Shown: piece after piece, positions 1 to 55,074 of the stretch | Layout of the letters: the number at the start of each line of letters is the position of its first letter | Numbering within the stretch: position 1 is the first letter of the stretch | Assembly: GCA_963989245.1 (NCBI GenBank) | Contig: OZ022339.1 | Coordinates: forward strand, 89,307,258-89,371,257 | Direction of reading: 5' to 3' | DNA length: 64,000 nt | Source of the DNA: Nansenia antarctica | Lineage: Eukaryota; Chordata; Actinopteri; Argentiniformes; Microstomatidae | Position numbers and translations under genes: made by a program | Notes under the pieces: generated by a model | The model's input: the letters and a program-made list of their open reading frames with translations, nothing else | Told to the model about the DNA's origin: nothing | The model's database searches: none

Positions 1-373
1 TAAGGTGTAAGACTCTAAGGTATAAGACTCTAAGGTGTAAGACTCTAAGGTGTAAGGCAAAGCTCAGGTGAAATACAGGTGCATCTCAAAAAATAAAATA
101 ATATCGTGGAAAAGTGAAGAAAAAAACGTAGTTATGATTAAACACAAACACTTCTATCAATGTATTTTATCCATTAACTATTGTCTTTATCTATTGACTA
201 TGTTTTATCTATTGACTTCTTATATTTGCTTTTATTCATTGTAAAAAAATGTTTCCTACTATGCTCCTCTTGCTGTATTTTAATAATGTATGTAAAGCAC
301 TTTGAATTGCCCTGTTGTATGAGATGCGCTGTACAACTACACTTCCCTTCCCTAAACTTCTCTGTGTGTGTAG

Positions 374-43550
<43,177 letters not shown>

Positions 43551-44064
43551 ACGACGCTAACGGACAGCTAGCGTCTCTCGCTCTGAAAAGCTTTACACAG
43601 CTCTTCACTAGAAGAGCTCAACGGACTCTTATCCAATCCTCACCGATAAACGCACGTGCATAAACACACGTGTCGCACATCTGTTTCAGATATAGATCCT
43701 CGCCAATGTTGTCGAATTATTTTTTTTGTTCAAAGTTAAAAGACGGGTGAATGAATCCCTTCCTTAGGTCCGCTGTTGGAGCGACACAGGAACAGGAGAG
43801 AGGAGTGTATCTCAATCATGTCTGATGTGTGTCGACCCCCCGCTTTGACAGAAGGACTGATGGTACAATCATGAAATCTAATCAGTCGTTGTGGTCGCCA
43901 TGGTTATTGTGGTTGCCATGGTTATTGTGGTTGCCATGGTTATTGTGGTCGCCATGGTTTGCACATTTTGGGCAGTGTCCGTCCGGAGATGCTGCCTGTG
44001 TTGTTAAACACACAGACCCTTGTCTGAGTGACTCAGAGACACTGTATTATAGCAAAGGGCTGTA

Positions 44065-45662
44065 CAGTATATCTCAAAAGTGAGTACACCCTTTAGATTT
44101 TTGCAAATATTCTGTTATATCCTTTCAGGGGATAACATTATCCTACTGAAACTTTGATATAACTTAAAGTAGTCAGTGTGCTGCTTGAATAACAGTATAG
44201 ATGTATTGTCCTTTGAAAATTACTCAGTACACAGCTGTTAATGTCTAAACAGCTGGCAACAAAAGTGAGTACACCCCATAGTGAACATGTCCTAATTGTG
44301 CCCAATGATGTTGTTTTCCCGCCCTGGTGTCATGTGACTCGTAAGTGTTACAAGGATTCAGGTGTAAATGATAAGCAGGGCTGTTAAATTTGGTGTTTTG
44401 GGCACAATTCTCTCTGAATGCTGGACAACATGGCACCTCATGGCAAGGAACTCTCTGAGCGGCTGAAAAAAATGATTATTGCGCTTCACAAAGATGGCCT
44501 TGGCTATAAGAAGATTGCCAACATCCTGAAAATGAGTTGCAGCACAGTGGCTAAGATCCTACAGCGGTTTTCCAGGACAGGTTCCACTCGGAACAGGCCT
44601 CGCCAGGGTCGACCAAAGAAGTTGAGTCCACGTGCTCAGCGCCATATCCAGAGGTTAGTTTCCAAAAATAGATGTGCGAGTGCTTCCAGCATTGCTGCAG
44701 AGGTTGCAGAAGTGGGATGTCAGCCTGTCAGTGCCCAGACCATACGCCGCACACTGCATCAAATCGGTTTGTATGGCCGTCGCCCCAGACAGAAGCCTCT
44801 TCTGAAACCGATGCATAAGAAAGCCCGCAAACAGTTTGCTGAAGACAATGAATCCAAGAACATGAGTTACTGGAACCATGTCCTGTGGTCTGATGAGACC
44901 AAAATAAACCTGTTTGGGTCAGATGGTGTCCGGCGTGTGTGGCGGCACCCTGGTGAGGAGTACCAAGACAAATGTATTTTGCCTACAGTCAAGCAATGGT
45001 GCCGGCACTGGGGAGCTGCATTTCATTGAGGGACACATGAATTCCAATATATACTGTGACATCCTGCAGCAGAGCATGATCCCCTCTCTTCGGAAACTGG
45101 GCCGTAGGGCAGTTTTCCAACATGATAATGACCCTAAACACACCTCCAAGATGACAACGGCCTTGCTGAAGAAGCTGAAGGTCAAGGTGATGGACTGGCC
45201 AAGTATGTCTCCAGACCTAAACCCAATTGAGCACATGTGGGGCATCCTCAAGAGGCAGGTGGAGGAGTGCAAGGTGTCCAACATCCGTGGGCTCTGTGAT
45301 GTCGTCATGGAGGAGTGGAAGAAGATTCCAGAAGCAACCTGTGCAGCTCTGGTGAATTCCATGCCCAGGAGGGTTAAAGCAGTGCTAGATAACAATGGTG
45401 GTCACACAAAATATTGACACTTTGGGCACAATTTAGACATGTTCACTATGGGGTGTACTCACTTTTGTTGCCAGCTGTTTAGACATTAACAGCTGTGTAC
45501 TGAGTAATGTTCAATGGACAATAAATCTATACTGTTATTCAAGCAGCACACTGACTACTTTAAGTTATATCAAAGTTTCATTAAGATAGTGTTATCCCCT
45601 GAAAGGATATGACAGAATATTTGCAAAAATCTAAAGGGTGTACTCACTTTTGAGATATACTG
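44065..45662 (+). mobile_element. Tc1-type transposon in the tiam1 3' UTR
   Basis: Ends CAGTATATCTCAAAAGTGAG and complement, flanked by TA (44063-44064, 45663-45664). About 200-bp terminal inverted repeats contain inner copies of AAAAGTGAGTACACCCC, the IR/DR layout. It lies downstream of the tiam1 stop in the same orientation. Confidence 0.94.
44431..45417 (+). pseudogene. Tc1 transposase pseudogene (one frameshift)
   Basis: The first frame has MAPHGKELSERLKKMIIALH, a paired HTH, the GRPKK hinge and the first Asp in VLWSDETKINLFG. The second frame resumes at GAGTGELHFIEGHMNSNIY, with the second Asp in FQHDNDPKHTS and Glu in SPDLNPIEHMW, 34 residues apart (DD34E). About a dozen residues around the expected GGGSVMVWG motif are missing at the break near 44995-45005. 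Otherwise it is well preserved. Confidence 0.92.
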
Positions 45663-46256
45663 TATATGATTTGAGTTAATAATGATGTCCTTCAAGAGAT
45701 AGTTATAAAGAAAGGTAAAGGACAGGCTAGTAAAAGTCTTGCAAAGTCTTTCTGTACCTGTACGTTTTCACATGATTCTACACTGATACTTTTTCGGAGC
45801 GTTTTTTCTTTGTTTCTGTATATAATTTGTATCTTGTTTTGCAAAGCGAAGGCTAGCTTTTTAGCCTTCATGTTGTTTTCTCTAGTTATATTATATAGTA
45901 TTGACCCTCTCTTCACAGAGGGGACGAGACATTAATTTAGTTTTAACTTAAGAGAATCCTGTTTTACTTGAATTGTCATATGTTTGTTTTTATTATCTTT
46001 GTTTTTTTGTGTTGTTTTTTAAACTTTCAAGTCATTGTGTCAAACATGGTTCTTCACGGCTCTGTAACTGACCGTAGCGAGTCAGAACACACTGTGCCAC
46101 ATGTACTACTAACACGTCTCGTGCACATTATTTTCTGTGGAGAATTTGCACATAATATTTTTGGGGTATTTTTGTTAAATGTAAAATGTTGTTCACTGAA
46201 AATGCAAAACGATGTTTTATTTATGTTTTATCATTGGTGTCAATGTTACCACCCAA

Positions 46257-46570
46257 ATAACTCCTCAAGGAAAGTTCGGAAACGTTATTTCGGTCGATTA
46301 TACCTCCCATTTAATAATACCAAATGGTGTTGTATTTTATATCGTTGGAAAGCCTGATTAGTCACCTTTACAACGAGGTACAACTTGTAAGGATCATGCA
46401 TTCGTGGAAGGAGCAACACAGCTAAACGTGTGGCTAGCAGCTACATTTTTTTTGCCAAAACCCCCTGCAATATTCTTCTGTTGGTATTCACTCTGGTTGA
46501 GAGTATTCAGTATTATTAAAGGGAATAATCGACCGAAATAACGTTTCCGAACTTCTTTTGAGGAGTTTAT
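46257..46570. mobile_element. MITE with about 45-bp inverted ends
   Basis: ATAACTCCTCAAGGAAAGTT, CGGAAACGTTATTTCGGTCG and ATTAT at the left match inverted ATAATCGACCGAAATAACGT, TTCCGAACTTC and GAGGAGTTTAT at the right. The interior is unique-looking. Superfamily not assigned. Confidence 0.75.
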
Positions 46571-46789
46571 AATGTTCTAAAATAAATTCCAAACTTGCTG
46601 GATGCAATCAATAGTCTAGTGTAGTGAAATAGTTGAAATGTAAATCAGATATGATCATTTGTAAAACAACCCATCGGGCTGCTTAGGCTGCATTTGTATT
46701 ACTGTCTGTAAATAGTACAAAGTATTGATATCATGTCAAATACATTGGTTTCCTACTTATAATAAACAACTCTGACTGCTTTGTTTTAA

Positions 46790-47705
46790 TTCATGACTTT
46801 ACTCAACCTCTTTTGGTGTTTTACCTGTGTCCTATGTCCTATGCAGGTGTGGAAAACAAGTTTTTGGTGTGAGAGAAATGTTTCTAATTCCTCAGTCATG
46901 TCTGGGTCCTACACCATGAATTATGTGTGCTTTATACAAATTGCAGGACCACGGAGCAACGTCTTCAACTCTTTATTGTAAAACCTTGACCCTCCTCTAT
47001 CAGGGTCAGTAAACCAACTGTCACTCTGTTACCATGGCAACTACAGGTGTCCATCAAGGACCTCCTGCTAGGCATTGTTATTAAGATGTCCCAACCTGTG
47101 CCTGTCATAAAAGGTAACAAATGATATTGGTAATTAAAACATATTAATATGTCATGAATTTTACACAGCACACAGCAGCACATCAATGTTCTCTGTTCCT
47201 CAAGGCAAAGACACAAGTTGTAGATCTGCAAAAATATATATTTGTTGGGGGGGGTCTACATCTAACATCAGGGTTCAAAACTATCGTAATTCTTGGACTA
47301 TATGTGCAATCGAAAAAAATCCAACAGTTTCTGAAAGTAGAGAAGTTGCACTTTCTAATCATAGAATAACTTAGGGCTGCTACGCTAGTTAACTACTAAA
47401 CTAATGACCTGAGCTCAGAGCCTCATAGGAGATAAGATAAGACTATACTATACTAATATATTATATATATATATTATTATTAGATATATATTATATTATA
47501 ATATATGATAATAATATATCATACTATACTATAATACTATGATATATTATTATCATACTTGTTATATCCCTGCCCCATGATGCTCTCTGTTTCCTGTGAG
47601 GAGATCCTGAGGAGGTGTGGCCTGGAGCGGGGCCAGGTGGAGGTGATAATTGCTGGGCGCTGATTGCAGACACATTCCACCTGCTGAGGATCAGCTGCTG
47701 GGCTA
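46790..47705. other. intergenic, no gene recognised; AT-rich
   Basis: No convincing ORF. 47440-47560 is TATTA-rich, and similar TATTATAGTATGATGTATTA sequence returns at 48780-48830, bracketing the minisatellite. Confidence 0.5.
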
Positions 47706-47707
47706 GA

Positions 47708-48757
47708 AAGACTCCAGCTCTGAGACGCTCTCCCTCTCTCCCCCTCCACCCTGCCTGTGTGTCTCTCCCTCTCTCCCCCTCCACCCTGCCTGTGTCTCTC
47801 TCCCCCTCCACCCTGCCTGTGTGTCTCTCCCTCTCTCCCCCTCCACCCTGCCTGTGTCTCTCCCTCTCTCCCCCTCCACCCTGCCTGTGTGTCTCTCTCC
47901 CTCTCTCCCCCTCCACCCTGCCTGTGTGTCTCTCCCTCTCCCCCTCCACCCTGCCTGTGTGTCTCTCCCTCTCTCCCCCTCCACCCTGCCTGTGTGTCTC
48001 TCCCTCTCTCCCCCTCCACCCTGCCTGTGTGTCTCTCCCTCTCTCCCCCTCCACCCTGCCTGTGTGTCTCTCCCTCTCTCCCCCTCCACCCTGCCTGTGT
48101 GTCTCTCCCTCTCTCCCCCTCCACCCTGCCTGTGTGTCTCTCCCTCTCTCCCCCTCCACCCTGCCTGTGTGTCTCTCCCTCTCTCCCCCTCCACCCTGCC
48201 TGTGTCTCTCTCCCTCTCTCCCCCTCCACCCTGCCTGTGTGTCTCTCTCCCTCTCTCCCCCTCCACCCTGCCTGTGTGTCTCTCCCTCTCTCCCCCTCCA
48301 CCCTGCCTGTGTGTCTCTAGCTCTCTCCCCCTCCACCCTGCCTGTGTGTCTCTCCCTCTCTCCCCCTCCAACCTGCCTGTGTCTCTCCCTCTCTCCCCCT
48401 CCAACCTGCCTGTGTCTCTCCCTCTCTCCCCCTCCACCCTGCCTGTGTGTCTCTCTCTCTCCCCCTCCACCCCGCCTGTGTGTCTCTCTCTCTCCCCCTC
48501 CACCCCACCTGTGTGTCTCTCCCTCTCTCCCCCTCCACCCTGCTTGTGTGTCTCCCTCTCTCCCCCTCCACCCTGCCTGTGTGTGTCTCTCTCTCTCCCC
48601 CTCCACCCTGCCTGTGTGTGTCTCTCTCTCTCCCCCTCCACCCTGCCTGTGTGTCTCTCCCTCTCTCCCCCTCCACCCTGCCTGTGTGTCTCTCTCCCTC
48701 TCTCCCCCTCCACCCTGCCTGTGTGTCTCTCCCTCTCTCCCCCTCACCCCTGCCTGT
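47708..48757. repeat. 35-bp minisatellite, about 30 copies
   Basis: Units of CTCTCTCCCCCTCCACCCTG followed by CCTGTGTGTCTCTCC. Strand-asymmetric (pyrimidine-rich +). All three frames on both strands stay open because the unit lacks stops; none is a gene. Confidence 0.97.
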
Positions 48758-48779
48758 GTGTGTTCTAAAAAAAAATCGT

Positions 48780-49170
48780 TAATATGATAAAGTATAGTAT
48801 TATATTATAGTATGATGTATTATTATCAAACTGAAGAGAAAAAATACATTTGGAAAAAAAGTGAAAAATGAAGAACTACAAATCCCAGATGACAGGGAGA
48901 TGACGTATGACTGATCTGGTGAATCAACCCCTATTTCATTAATTGTCTCTATATAACGACGTCGATCATTGATCGGCAATGACACTATATAATAGTTTGC
49001 CTAACTGGCCATCGGATTTGGGCTCCTAATATCTAAAAAGCACTACGGTTTTCTTATTTTATCGGATTAAAGTAGCGAAGACCAGAAATTCCCATTGACC
49101 ACCAGTCAAACTTCTCCGCTTCTCCGCTTCTATCACCCAAAAAGGGGCGTGGACATTACGGGAGGGGAAA
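48780..49170. other. intergenic, no feature recognised
   Basis: AT-rich start, then unique-looking sequence. GGTTATTAAGGCAGGA units of about 30 bp, with ATGGGGTGGGA, follow at about 49210-49310. Confidence 0.4.
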
Positions 49171-49659
49171 GTACCCGGATGCGTTGCTCTGATGAATGCC
49201 TGGAGGGGGAGGGGTTACTAAGGCAGGAGATGGGGTGGGAGGGGTTATTAAGGCAGGATGAGGGGTGGGAGCAATTATTAAGGCAGGATATGGGGTGGGA
49301 GGGGTTATTAACATGACAGGCTACAGGGTCGTTCACATCTTTGGGTCTCATGGAACTTCTGTGTTCACTGATTCCTTGTTTGAGGGGACGGGTGGTTTCA
49401 CCAGTATAGATTTGATCACATGGGCATGTATGCCTAAAATCCTACTATCAGGAAATGTAATGCATGTTCAACTGGTCGAGAAGCTTCCGCTTTTTGGCCC
49501 TGAAAAAGTCCTTAGTTGCTATGGCAGCATGTTTAGGGTCCCTAGTTGCTATGGCAGCATGTTTGGGGTCCCTAGTTGCTATGGCAGCATGTTTGGGGTC
49601 ATTGTCTTACTGGATGATAAAACGCCATCCAATGAATTTGTTTAACCTTCCTTTCTGAG

Positions 49660-50413
49660 GTTAACTAGTGGTGTGAGGTTAACTAGTGGTGTGAGGTTAA
49701 CTAGTGGTGTGAGGTTAACTAGTGGTATGAGGTTAACTAGCGGTGTGAGGTTAACTAGCGGTGTGAGGTTAACTAGTGGTGTGAGGTTAACTAGTGGTGT
49801 GAGGTTAACTAGTGGTATGAGGTTAACTAGCGGTGTGAGGTTAACTAGTGGTATGAGGTTAACTAGTGGTGTGAGGTTAACTAGTGGTGTGAGGTTAACT
49901 AGTGGTGTGAGGTTAACTAGTGGTATGAGGTTAACTAGCGGTGTGAGGTTAACTAGTGGTATGAGGTTAACTAGTGGTATGAGGTTAACTAGTGGTGTGA
50001 GGTTAACTAGTGGTGTGAGGTTAACTAGCGGTGTGAGGTTAACTAGTGGTATGAGGTTAACTAGCGGTGTGAGGTTAACTAGTGGTGTGAGGTTAACTAG
50101 TGGTATGAGGTTAACTAGCGGTGTGAGGTTAACTAGTGGTGTGAGGTTAACTAGAGGTGTGAGGTTAACTAGTGGTGTGAGGTTAACTAGCGGTGTGAGG
50201 TTAACTGGCGGTGTGAGGTTAATTAGTGGTATGAGGTTAACTAGTGGTGTGAGGTTAACTAGTGGTGTGAGGTTAACTAGTGGTGTGAGGTTAACTAGTG
50301 GTGTGAGGTTAACTAGCGGTGTGAGGTTAATTAGTGGTATGAGGTTAACTAGTGGTGTGAGGTTAATTAGTGGTATGAGGTTAACTAGTGGTGTGAGGTT
50401 AACTAGCGGTGTG
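49660..50413. repeat. 18-bp minisatellite GGTTAACTAGTGGTGTGA, left part (about 42 copies)
   Basis: Regular units with G/A (GTGTGA/GTATGA) and T/C (TAGTGG/TAGCGG) variants. The array resumes at 52033 after a LINE insertion. Confidence 0.96.
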
Positions 50414-52030
50414 ATTAAAAAAAATAGAAATGTAACCTTTATTTATACAGGTAAAAACACATTGAGCCCCAAGGGCTCATTTTCAAGTGTGACCTGTTCG
50501 AAGGCATACAACATCCACCACAAACAAATACAATACAAAACCTGGCCTACATAGTCTAAAACTAAACTAAAACGACATAGTCTAAAACTAAAACTAGTCT
50601 AAAACAGTCTAAGATAATCTAAAACTAAACTAAAACTACAAAACCTAAAACAGACAGCTAAAGAGCTAGGGACAGGGAGGGGTCAGCAATGGGCAAAAGG
50701 GAGGGTCAACTCAATTGCAAGAACAAATCATGGACTTGCACTGTATGTTGCTGAAACTGTAAGATGAGACAGTTTCAGACTCTGCTGTAAAGAATTCCAA
50801 GAGGAAGGGGCTGCAAATGAGAACGCCCTTTTGCCTTTCATGGTCCGGAGGTCCAAGGGGATGGAGTATGTGATGATGTCCTGTGTGCGAAGGCCGTAGT
50901 AGACGGATTGCTTGCGTGACAGGTGGTTAGAAAGGTAGGAGGGAAGCAGACCAAAGATGGATTTGTAAATGAAAATATACCAGTGAAGGGTTCGGCGGAT
51001 AGAGAGAGATGGCCAGTTAACCAGAGAGTATAGCACACAGTGATGCATAAGGGGTTTACAGCCTGTTATAAACCTTAACGCTCCATGGTAAACTGCATCC
51101 AGATGTTGAAGAGAGGTAGCAGAGGCATTCATGTACAAGACATCACCGTAGTCCAAGAGAGGCAGAAAGGTGGCAGCAACCAGACGTTTTCTTGCAGCAG
51201 CTGAGAAACAATACTTGTTTCTAAAGAAAAAGCTTAGCTTCAATTTCAGTTTCTTTAGAAGGTTGTCTATGTGCAGTTGAAAAGAGAGGCTGTCGTCCAG
51301 TTGAATGCCAAGGTATTTGTAGTTTGGCACAAGCTCAATAGGTGAACCCTAACATGATACAATGTCAGGAAGAGCACTTGGCACCCACTTGTTATTGGAA
51401 AAATGCATGACTTTGGTCTTCCCTGTATTCAACACCAGTCTGAGCTGAAACAGCTGGGACTGAAGGGCATCAAAAGCAGTCTGCAAAGCCTCGAAGGCAC
51501 GGTTGATAGAGGATGCAAAGCAATACAAGATTGTGTCATCCGCATACAAATGAACAGCAGCATTAGAGATTAATCCTATTTCATTGATATAAATGGTGAA
51601 GAGAGTTGGCCCCAAGACCGAACCCTGTGGCACCCCATTGGAAACAGTGAGCAAGTTGGATGAGAGATCACCAAACTGCACAGACTGTTTCCGTTGTGAC
51701 AGGTAGGCCTAGTTGGTGAACCAGCCAACAGCATGAGGGGACAGCCCAATATCAGAGAGGCGCTGGCATAAGATGGCATGATCGACGGTGTCAAAGGCTT
51801 TAGAGAAGTCGATAAAAAGTGCAGCACAGTGATTCTTCTTATCCAAAGCCTCAGTAATATCATCATTAACCACTTTGACAGCAGCAGACACTGTGCTGCT
51901 TCCTAAAGCCAGACTGAAGGGGCGATAGGATATTGTGTGAATCTAGGAAGTCCTTGATCTGATCGTTAATTAGTCGCTCAAGGACCTTGGCTAGGACAGA
52001 AAGCTTTTGAAATTGGTCTGTAGTCACCAC
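50414..52030 (-). mobile_element. LINE (Rex/CR1-Jockey-like) with reverse-transcriptase remnant
   Basis: Read on the minus strand, with its 3' tail at the left (TTTATTTATACAGGTAAAAA in + orientation). RT motifs in order are FIDFSKAFDTVDHAILC, GVPQGSVLGPTLFTIYINEI, HLYADDTILY (catalytic YADD), KTKVMHFS, then YLGIQLDDSLSFQLHIDNLL. Truncated at its 5' end. It inserted within the 18-bp minisatellite. Confidence 0.9.
50728..51891 (-). pseudogene. LINE reverse-transcriptase pseudogene
   Basis: Three open segments in order (51891-51709, 51681-51349, 51330-50728) are separated by in-frame stops or frame changes. They carry the RT palm from the first catalytic Asp to the C-terminal thumb (HWYIFIYKSIFGLLPSYLSN). 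The endonuclease domain and N-terminus are missing. Confidence 0.85.
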
Positions 52031-52032
52031 TA

Positions 52033-52272
52033 GTCACCACTAGGTTAACTAGTGGTGTGAGGTTAACAAGCGGTGTGAGGTTAACTAGTGGTGTGAGGTT
52101 AACTAGTGGTATGAGGTTAACTAGTGTGTGAGGTTAACTAGTGTGTGAGGTTAACTAGTGGTGTGAGGTTAACTAGTGGTGTGAGGTTAACTAGTGTGTG
52201 AGGTTAACTAGTGGTGTGAGATTAACTAGTGGTGTGAGGTTAACTAGTGGTGTGAGGTTAACTAGTGGTGTG
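52033..52272. repeat. 18-bp minisatellite GGTTAACTAGTGGTGTGA, right part
   Basis: About 13 further units, several shortened to GGTTAACTAGTGTGTGA. Confidence 0.94.
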
Positions 52273-52521
52273 TACCTGGCAGTGGAGCCTCTGCAGTTGC
52301 TGGCTGGTGACGTGTTCTGCGGATGGTCTCTGACACATCACGCCTACCTCCTGGACCTCATTCACCCATTCACACACACATTCACACACCAATGGCGGCA
52401 AGCTGCCATGCAAGGCGCCGGCCCGCTCACTGGGAGCAATTTGGGGTTCAGTGTCTTGCCCAACGACACTTCGACATGTGGCCAGCCAGGGCTCGAACCG
52501 CCGATCTGCCAACCTTGCGAT

Positions 52522-53668
52522 CAGGGCTGGACTGGGACAAAAATTAGGCCCTGGCATTTTTGGCCCAGACAGGCCCACCCCAATCGGTCGGACCACACCC
52601 ACCAGCACAAAAATACTTGCCTTATATACTCGTCTTATATACTGTGTGCTGTACAGTCATATGACAAACTGTAGTATTCCCCCAAACCACTACAAAGACG
52701 ACTACATACAGTAAGCAATGGTACCAGTGCAAGTAGACCAGTGTACTCAGTGATCAGATTCCAGAGCGAATTTACGAACGCAGCCTTGTTGTTCTAGATT
52801 TTTTTTTCCATTATCAACCTATCATTGCGCTTTAGAGTAAAACAAAGCACGCAACTGTCGCGTCTATCTTTTCATGGCAACTCTACATTGTGATTTACAA
52901 GGGATATTAACTAATATTAAGTAATATTATTACTTGGTTACATTTTGCAATTGATCCACGGTACACATGCGTGCCGAACCGTGGGGGGCGATCCGTTACA
53001 CCCCTAACAGCTACCTATATTTTCCTTACCGGGTCAACGGTTACAGGCTGACTCGGCCCCGCTTCTTCTGTATCCTCTCTATCCTCTGTATCTGTACCCT
53101 GCTCCCGCTCCTCCCTGCCAGCCTCCTCTTCAACCTGTTGCTGTTGCTGCTGTGGTAAACTTGAGGGTGCAGCAAACATGTCCCTAATGTTTACACATTT
53201 GGCAGCATCTGCCTCGAGTTTCTTTTTGTTTTTCTCCCTAAGTTTTTCCCAGCCTCCCTTCCGTTTTAGTGTGCTTTTGCGCTCCATCTCTCTCAGTATC
53301 TATCTAGTAACTATCCAGGCTAACTACATTTATTTTGCCTGCCGGCTCGGTCCAAAACTACCGCGAAACTGAGACGGACGTGCGTGACCCCTGACCCCCC
53401 CCCCCCTTCTCTCTGTTGATTGGGCCAGCCCAGTGTCTGTATAGAAAATTGGCCAATGGGCCGCTGTCCCTGATTTATGGGCCGTTCAATGGTAGCTTTC
53501 GATTTATGGGCCGTTCGATGGTAGCTTTCGGCCGGGCCGGCTGGTAAAAAATAAATAAAATAAATAATAAATAAAAAATATATATATATTTTGCCGGTCG
53601 GCTCGGCCCAAAACTACCGCGGCCCACCGGGCAAATGCCCGGTATGCCAGATGGCCAGTCCAGCCCTG
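52522..53668 (-). mobile_element. hAT element with perfect 8-bp target duplication
   Basis: Ends CAGGGCTGGACTGG / CCAGTCCAGCCCTG, flanked by CTTGCGAT (52514-52521 and 53669-53676). Subterminal CGGCCCAAAACTACCGCGG-like repeats are present. A transposase N-terminal exon remnant lies on the minus strand. Internally deleted and non-autonomous. Confidence 0.93.
53015..53287 (-). pseudogene. hAT transposase N-terminal remnant
   Basis: MERKSTLKRKGGWEKLREKN begins a basic N-terminus, followed by CVNIRDMF and an E/Q-rich stretch, as in ZMYM/hAT-type transposases. The RNase-H-like and dimerisation domains are absent. Confidence 0.6.
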
Positions 53669-53934
53669 CTTGCGATCATTAGACAGCGGCTCTACCTCCT
53701 GAGACACAGTCGCCCCACTGGACCCACTGGCCCATTCAGAATATCAGACATTTACTTAACTACATTGGGATTTATTTTACAGTATGTGTGTTTATGGATT
53801 TATTTATTTATTTTACTGTAAAATAGTTTGAGACAGATTCAATGCAACATACATGTTAGTAATGGGTGAGTAACATTATCAAGGTAAAATATTTGTAATC
53901 AAGAAATCCTCAATATGTTATAGAACAGAGTATT

Positions 53935-54245
53935 AGAGCATCAGCCCAATAGAGCTCAGGTCTTTTGCTAGCCCAATAGAGCTCTCAGGTCTTCTGCTAG
54001 CATATCAGCCCAATAGAGCTCTCAGGTCTTCTGCTAGCATATCAGCCCAATAGAGCTTTCAGGTCTTCTGATGCTGGTTTTCTCTGTGTACCACATTAGG
54101 CTATACAAAAGAAGAGATTTGGTGAGGCTGCATTCTCATTTTTATGCACCCAGATTGTGGAATGCACAATTAATTGATTATATAAGGATATACAATAATA
54201 CACATTTGCAGGAAAAGTGCTATACAAATAAAAGTTGTTATTGGC
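53935..54245 (+). mobile_element. LINE (Rex1/CR1-like) tail with short 38-bp array
   Basis: Three or four CATATCAGCCCAATAGAGCT units, then a GCATTCTCATTTTTATGCAC segment and TGCAGGAAAAGTGCTATACA AATAAA tail; a diverged relative of 25530-26125. Confidence 0.65.
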
Positions 54246-54254
54246 ATTTTTTGG

Positions 54255-54455
54255 GTTCCAGCTTGATTAATTTCTGCGTAAATAGATGTGGTCGGACTGA
54301 TTTCCTTGCAGGATCTAATTTTTAAGACCTAGCACATTTTAAGCATCATTTTTAGACTGAATAGCTGAAATTTGAGACCTTTTTAGGCCTTATAGATCGG
54401 ATTGCTGGATTTTAGACTTTAAGGCTTTTTAAGACCAGCGCGGGAACCCTGATCA
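54255..54455. mobile_element. fragment of CAGGGTTCC-type hAT MITE
   Basis: TTTTTAGGCCTTATAGATCG, TAAGGCTTTTTAAGACCAGC and end CGCGGGAACCCTG; related to the fuller element that follows. Confidence 0.5.
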
Positions 54456-54655
54456 ACACTGGTAAATAACCAGCACATTACAACACCTACTTCCAACCCA
54501 CATTTGACTGAACAACAACTATCAAATAGCAACGTAAATTCAACACTGCAACAGATACAGAGATCTAGTAACTGCATGTTATAATACTCTCACAGTTTCA
54601 CAACTGTGACGCAATAGAAAATAAGCCTGGGGACTGTATGATGTGGTTTGTAGTA

Positions 54656-54978
54656 CAGGGTTCCCACACCTTCTGAAACATCACATTCAAGCACCTTTCA
54701 AGGACTTTCAAGACTCAATTCCCTCAAATTCAAAGACCCAACACGGCATAGTTTGAGACAGATCTAGATGAGAGTTTATATAATATAACTATCCGCTCAC
54801 AGACAACAATTAAAAAGAGAGGCTTGAATGTGTGAACACTAGATGGTCTCTTGCCTTCTCTACCACAGCACAGCAAAACAATATATTGTGAAATATGTGT
54901 AAAGTTAAGCAATACAGAGACTTATTTACTAGTTGACGAGCTAAGTAAACATTTTTTGAATATATATATTTTTTTTTT

Positions 54979-55011
<33 letters not shown>

Positions 55012-55072
55012 AATTCAAGCACCCATGTCTATTTTCAAAAACTTTTTGTTTTTCAAGGACCCGTGGAACCCT
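54656..55072. mobile_element. CAGGGTTCC-type hAT MITE
   Basis: Inverted ends CAGGGTTCCCACACC / CCGTGGAACCCTG, with shared subterminal ATTCAAGCACC on both sides. The flanking 8-bp duplication is not clear. A GA tract (about 54981-55006) lies inside. Confidence 0.65.
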
Positions 55073-55074
55073 GC

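Larger units (their letters stand above)
43551..46785 (+). other. tiam1: probable tiam1 3' UTR, interrupted by a Tc1 element and a MITE
   Basis: No coding signal follows the tiam1 stop. The stretch is T-rich and UTR-like, with a small 18-bp GTTGCCATGGTTATTGTG array at about 43890-43960. Candidate poly(A) signals AATAAA occur at 46581 and 46761, the latter followed by a T-rich stretch. The Tc1 copy (44065-45662) and a MITE (about 46257-46570) would be transcribed within the UTR if the distal site is used. The extent of the UTR is inferred. Confidence 0.5.
52359..53716 (-). mobile_element. tRNA-derived SINE copy 5, split by a hAT element
   Basis: Body ACCAATGGCGGCAAGCTGCC and AATTTGGGGTTCAGTGTCTT at the left; A-box end CTCTACCTCCTGAGACACAG TCGCCCC at the right (53685-53716). 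The two halves rejoin exactly if the 52522-53668 insertion and one CTTGCGAT copy are removed. Confidence 0.88.

Noticed and set aside
47524..48787. Long open frames on both strands (up to 407 residues)
   Set aside because: All are translations of the 35-bp minisatellite. Several frames are open at once, as expected for a repeat unit without stops.
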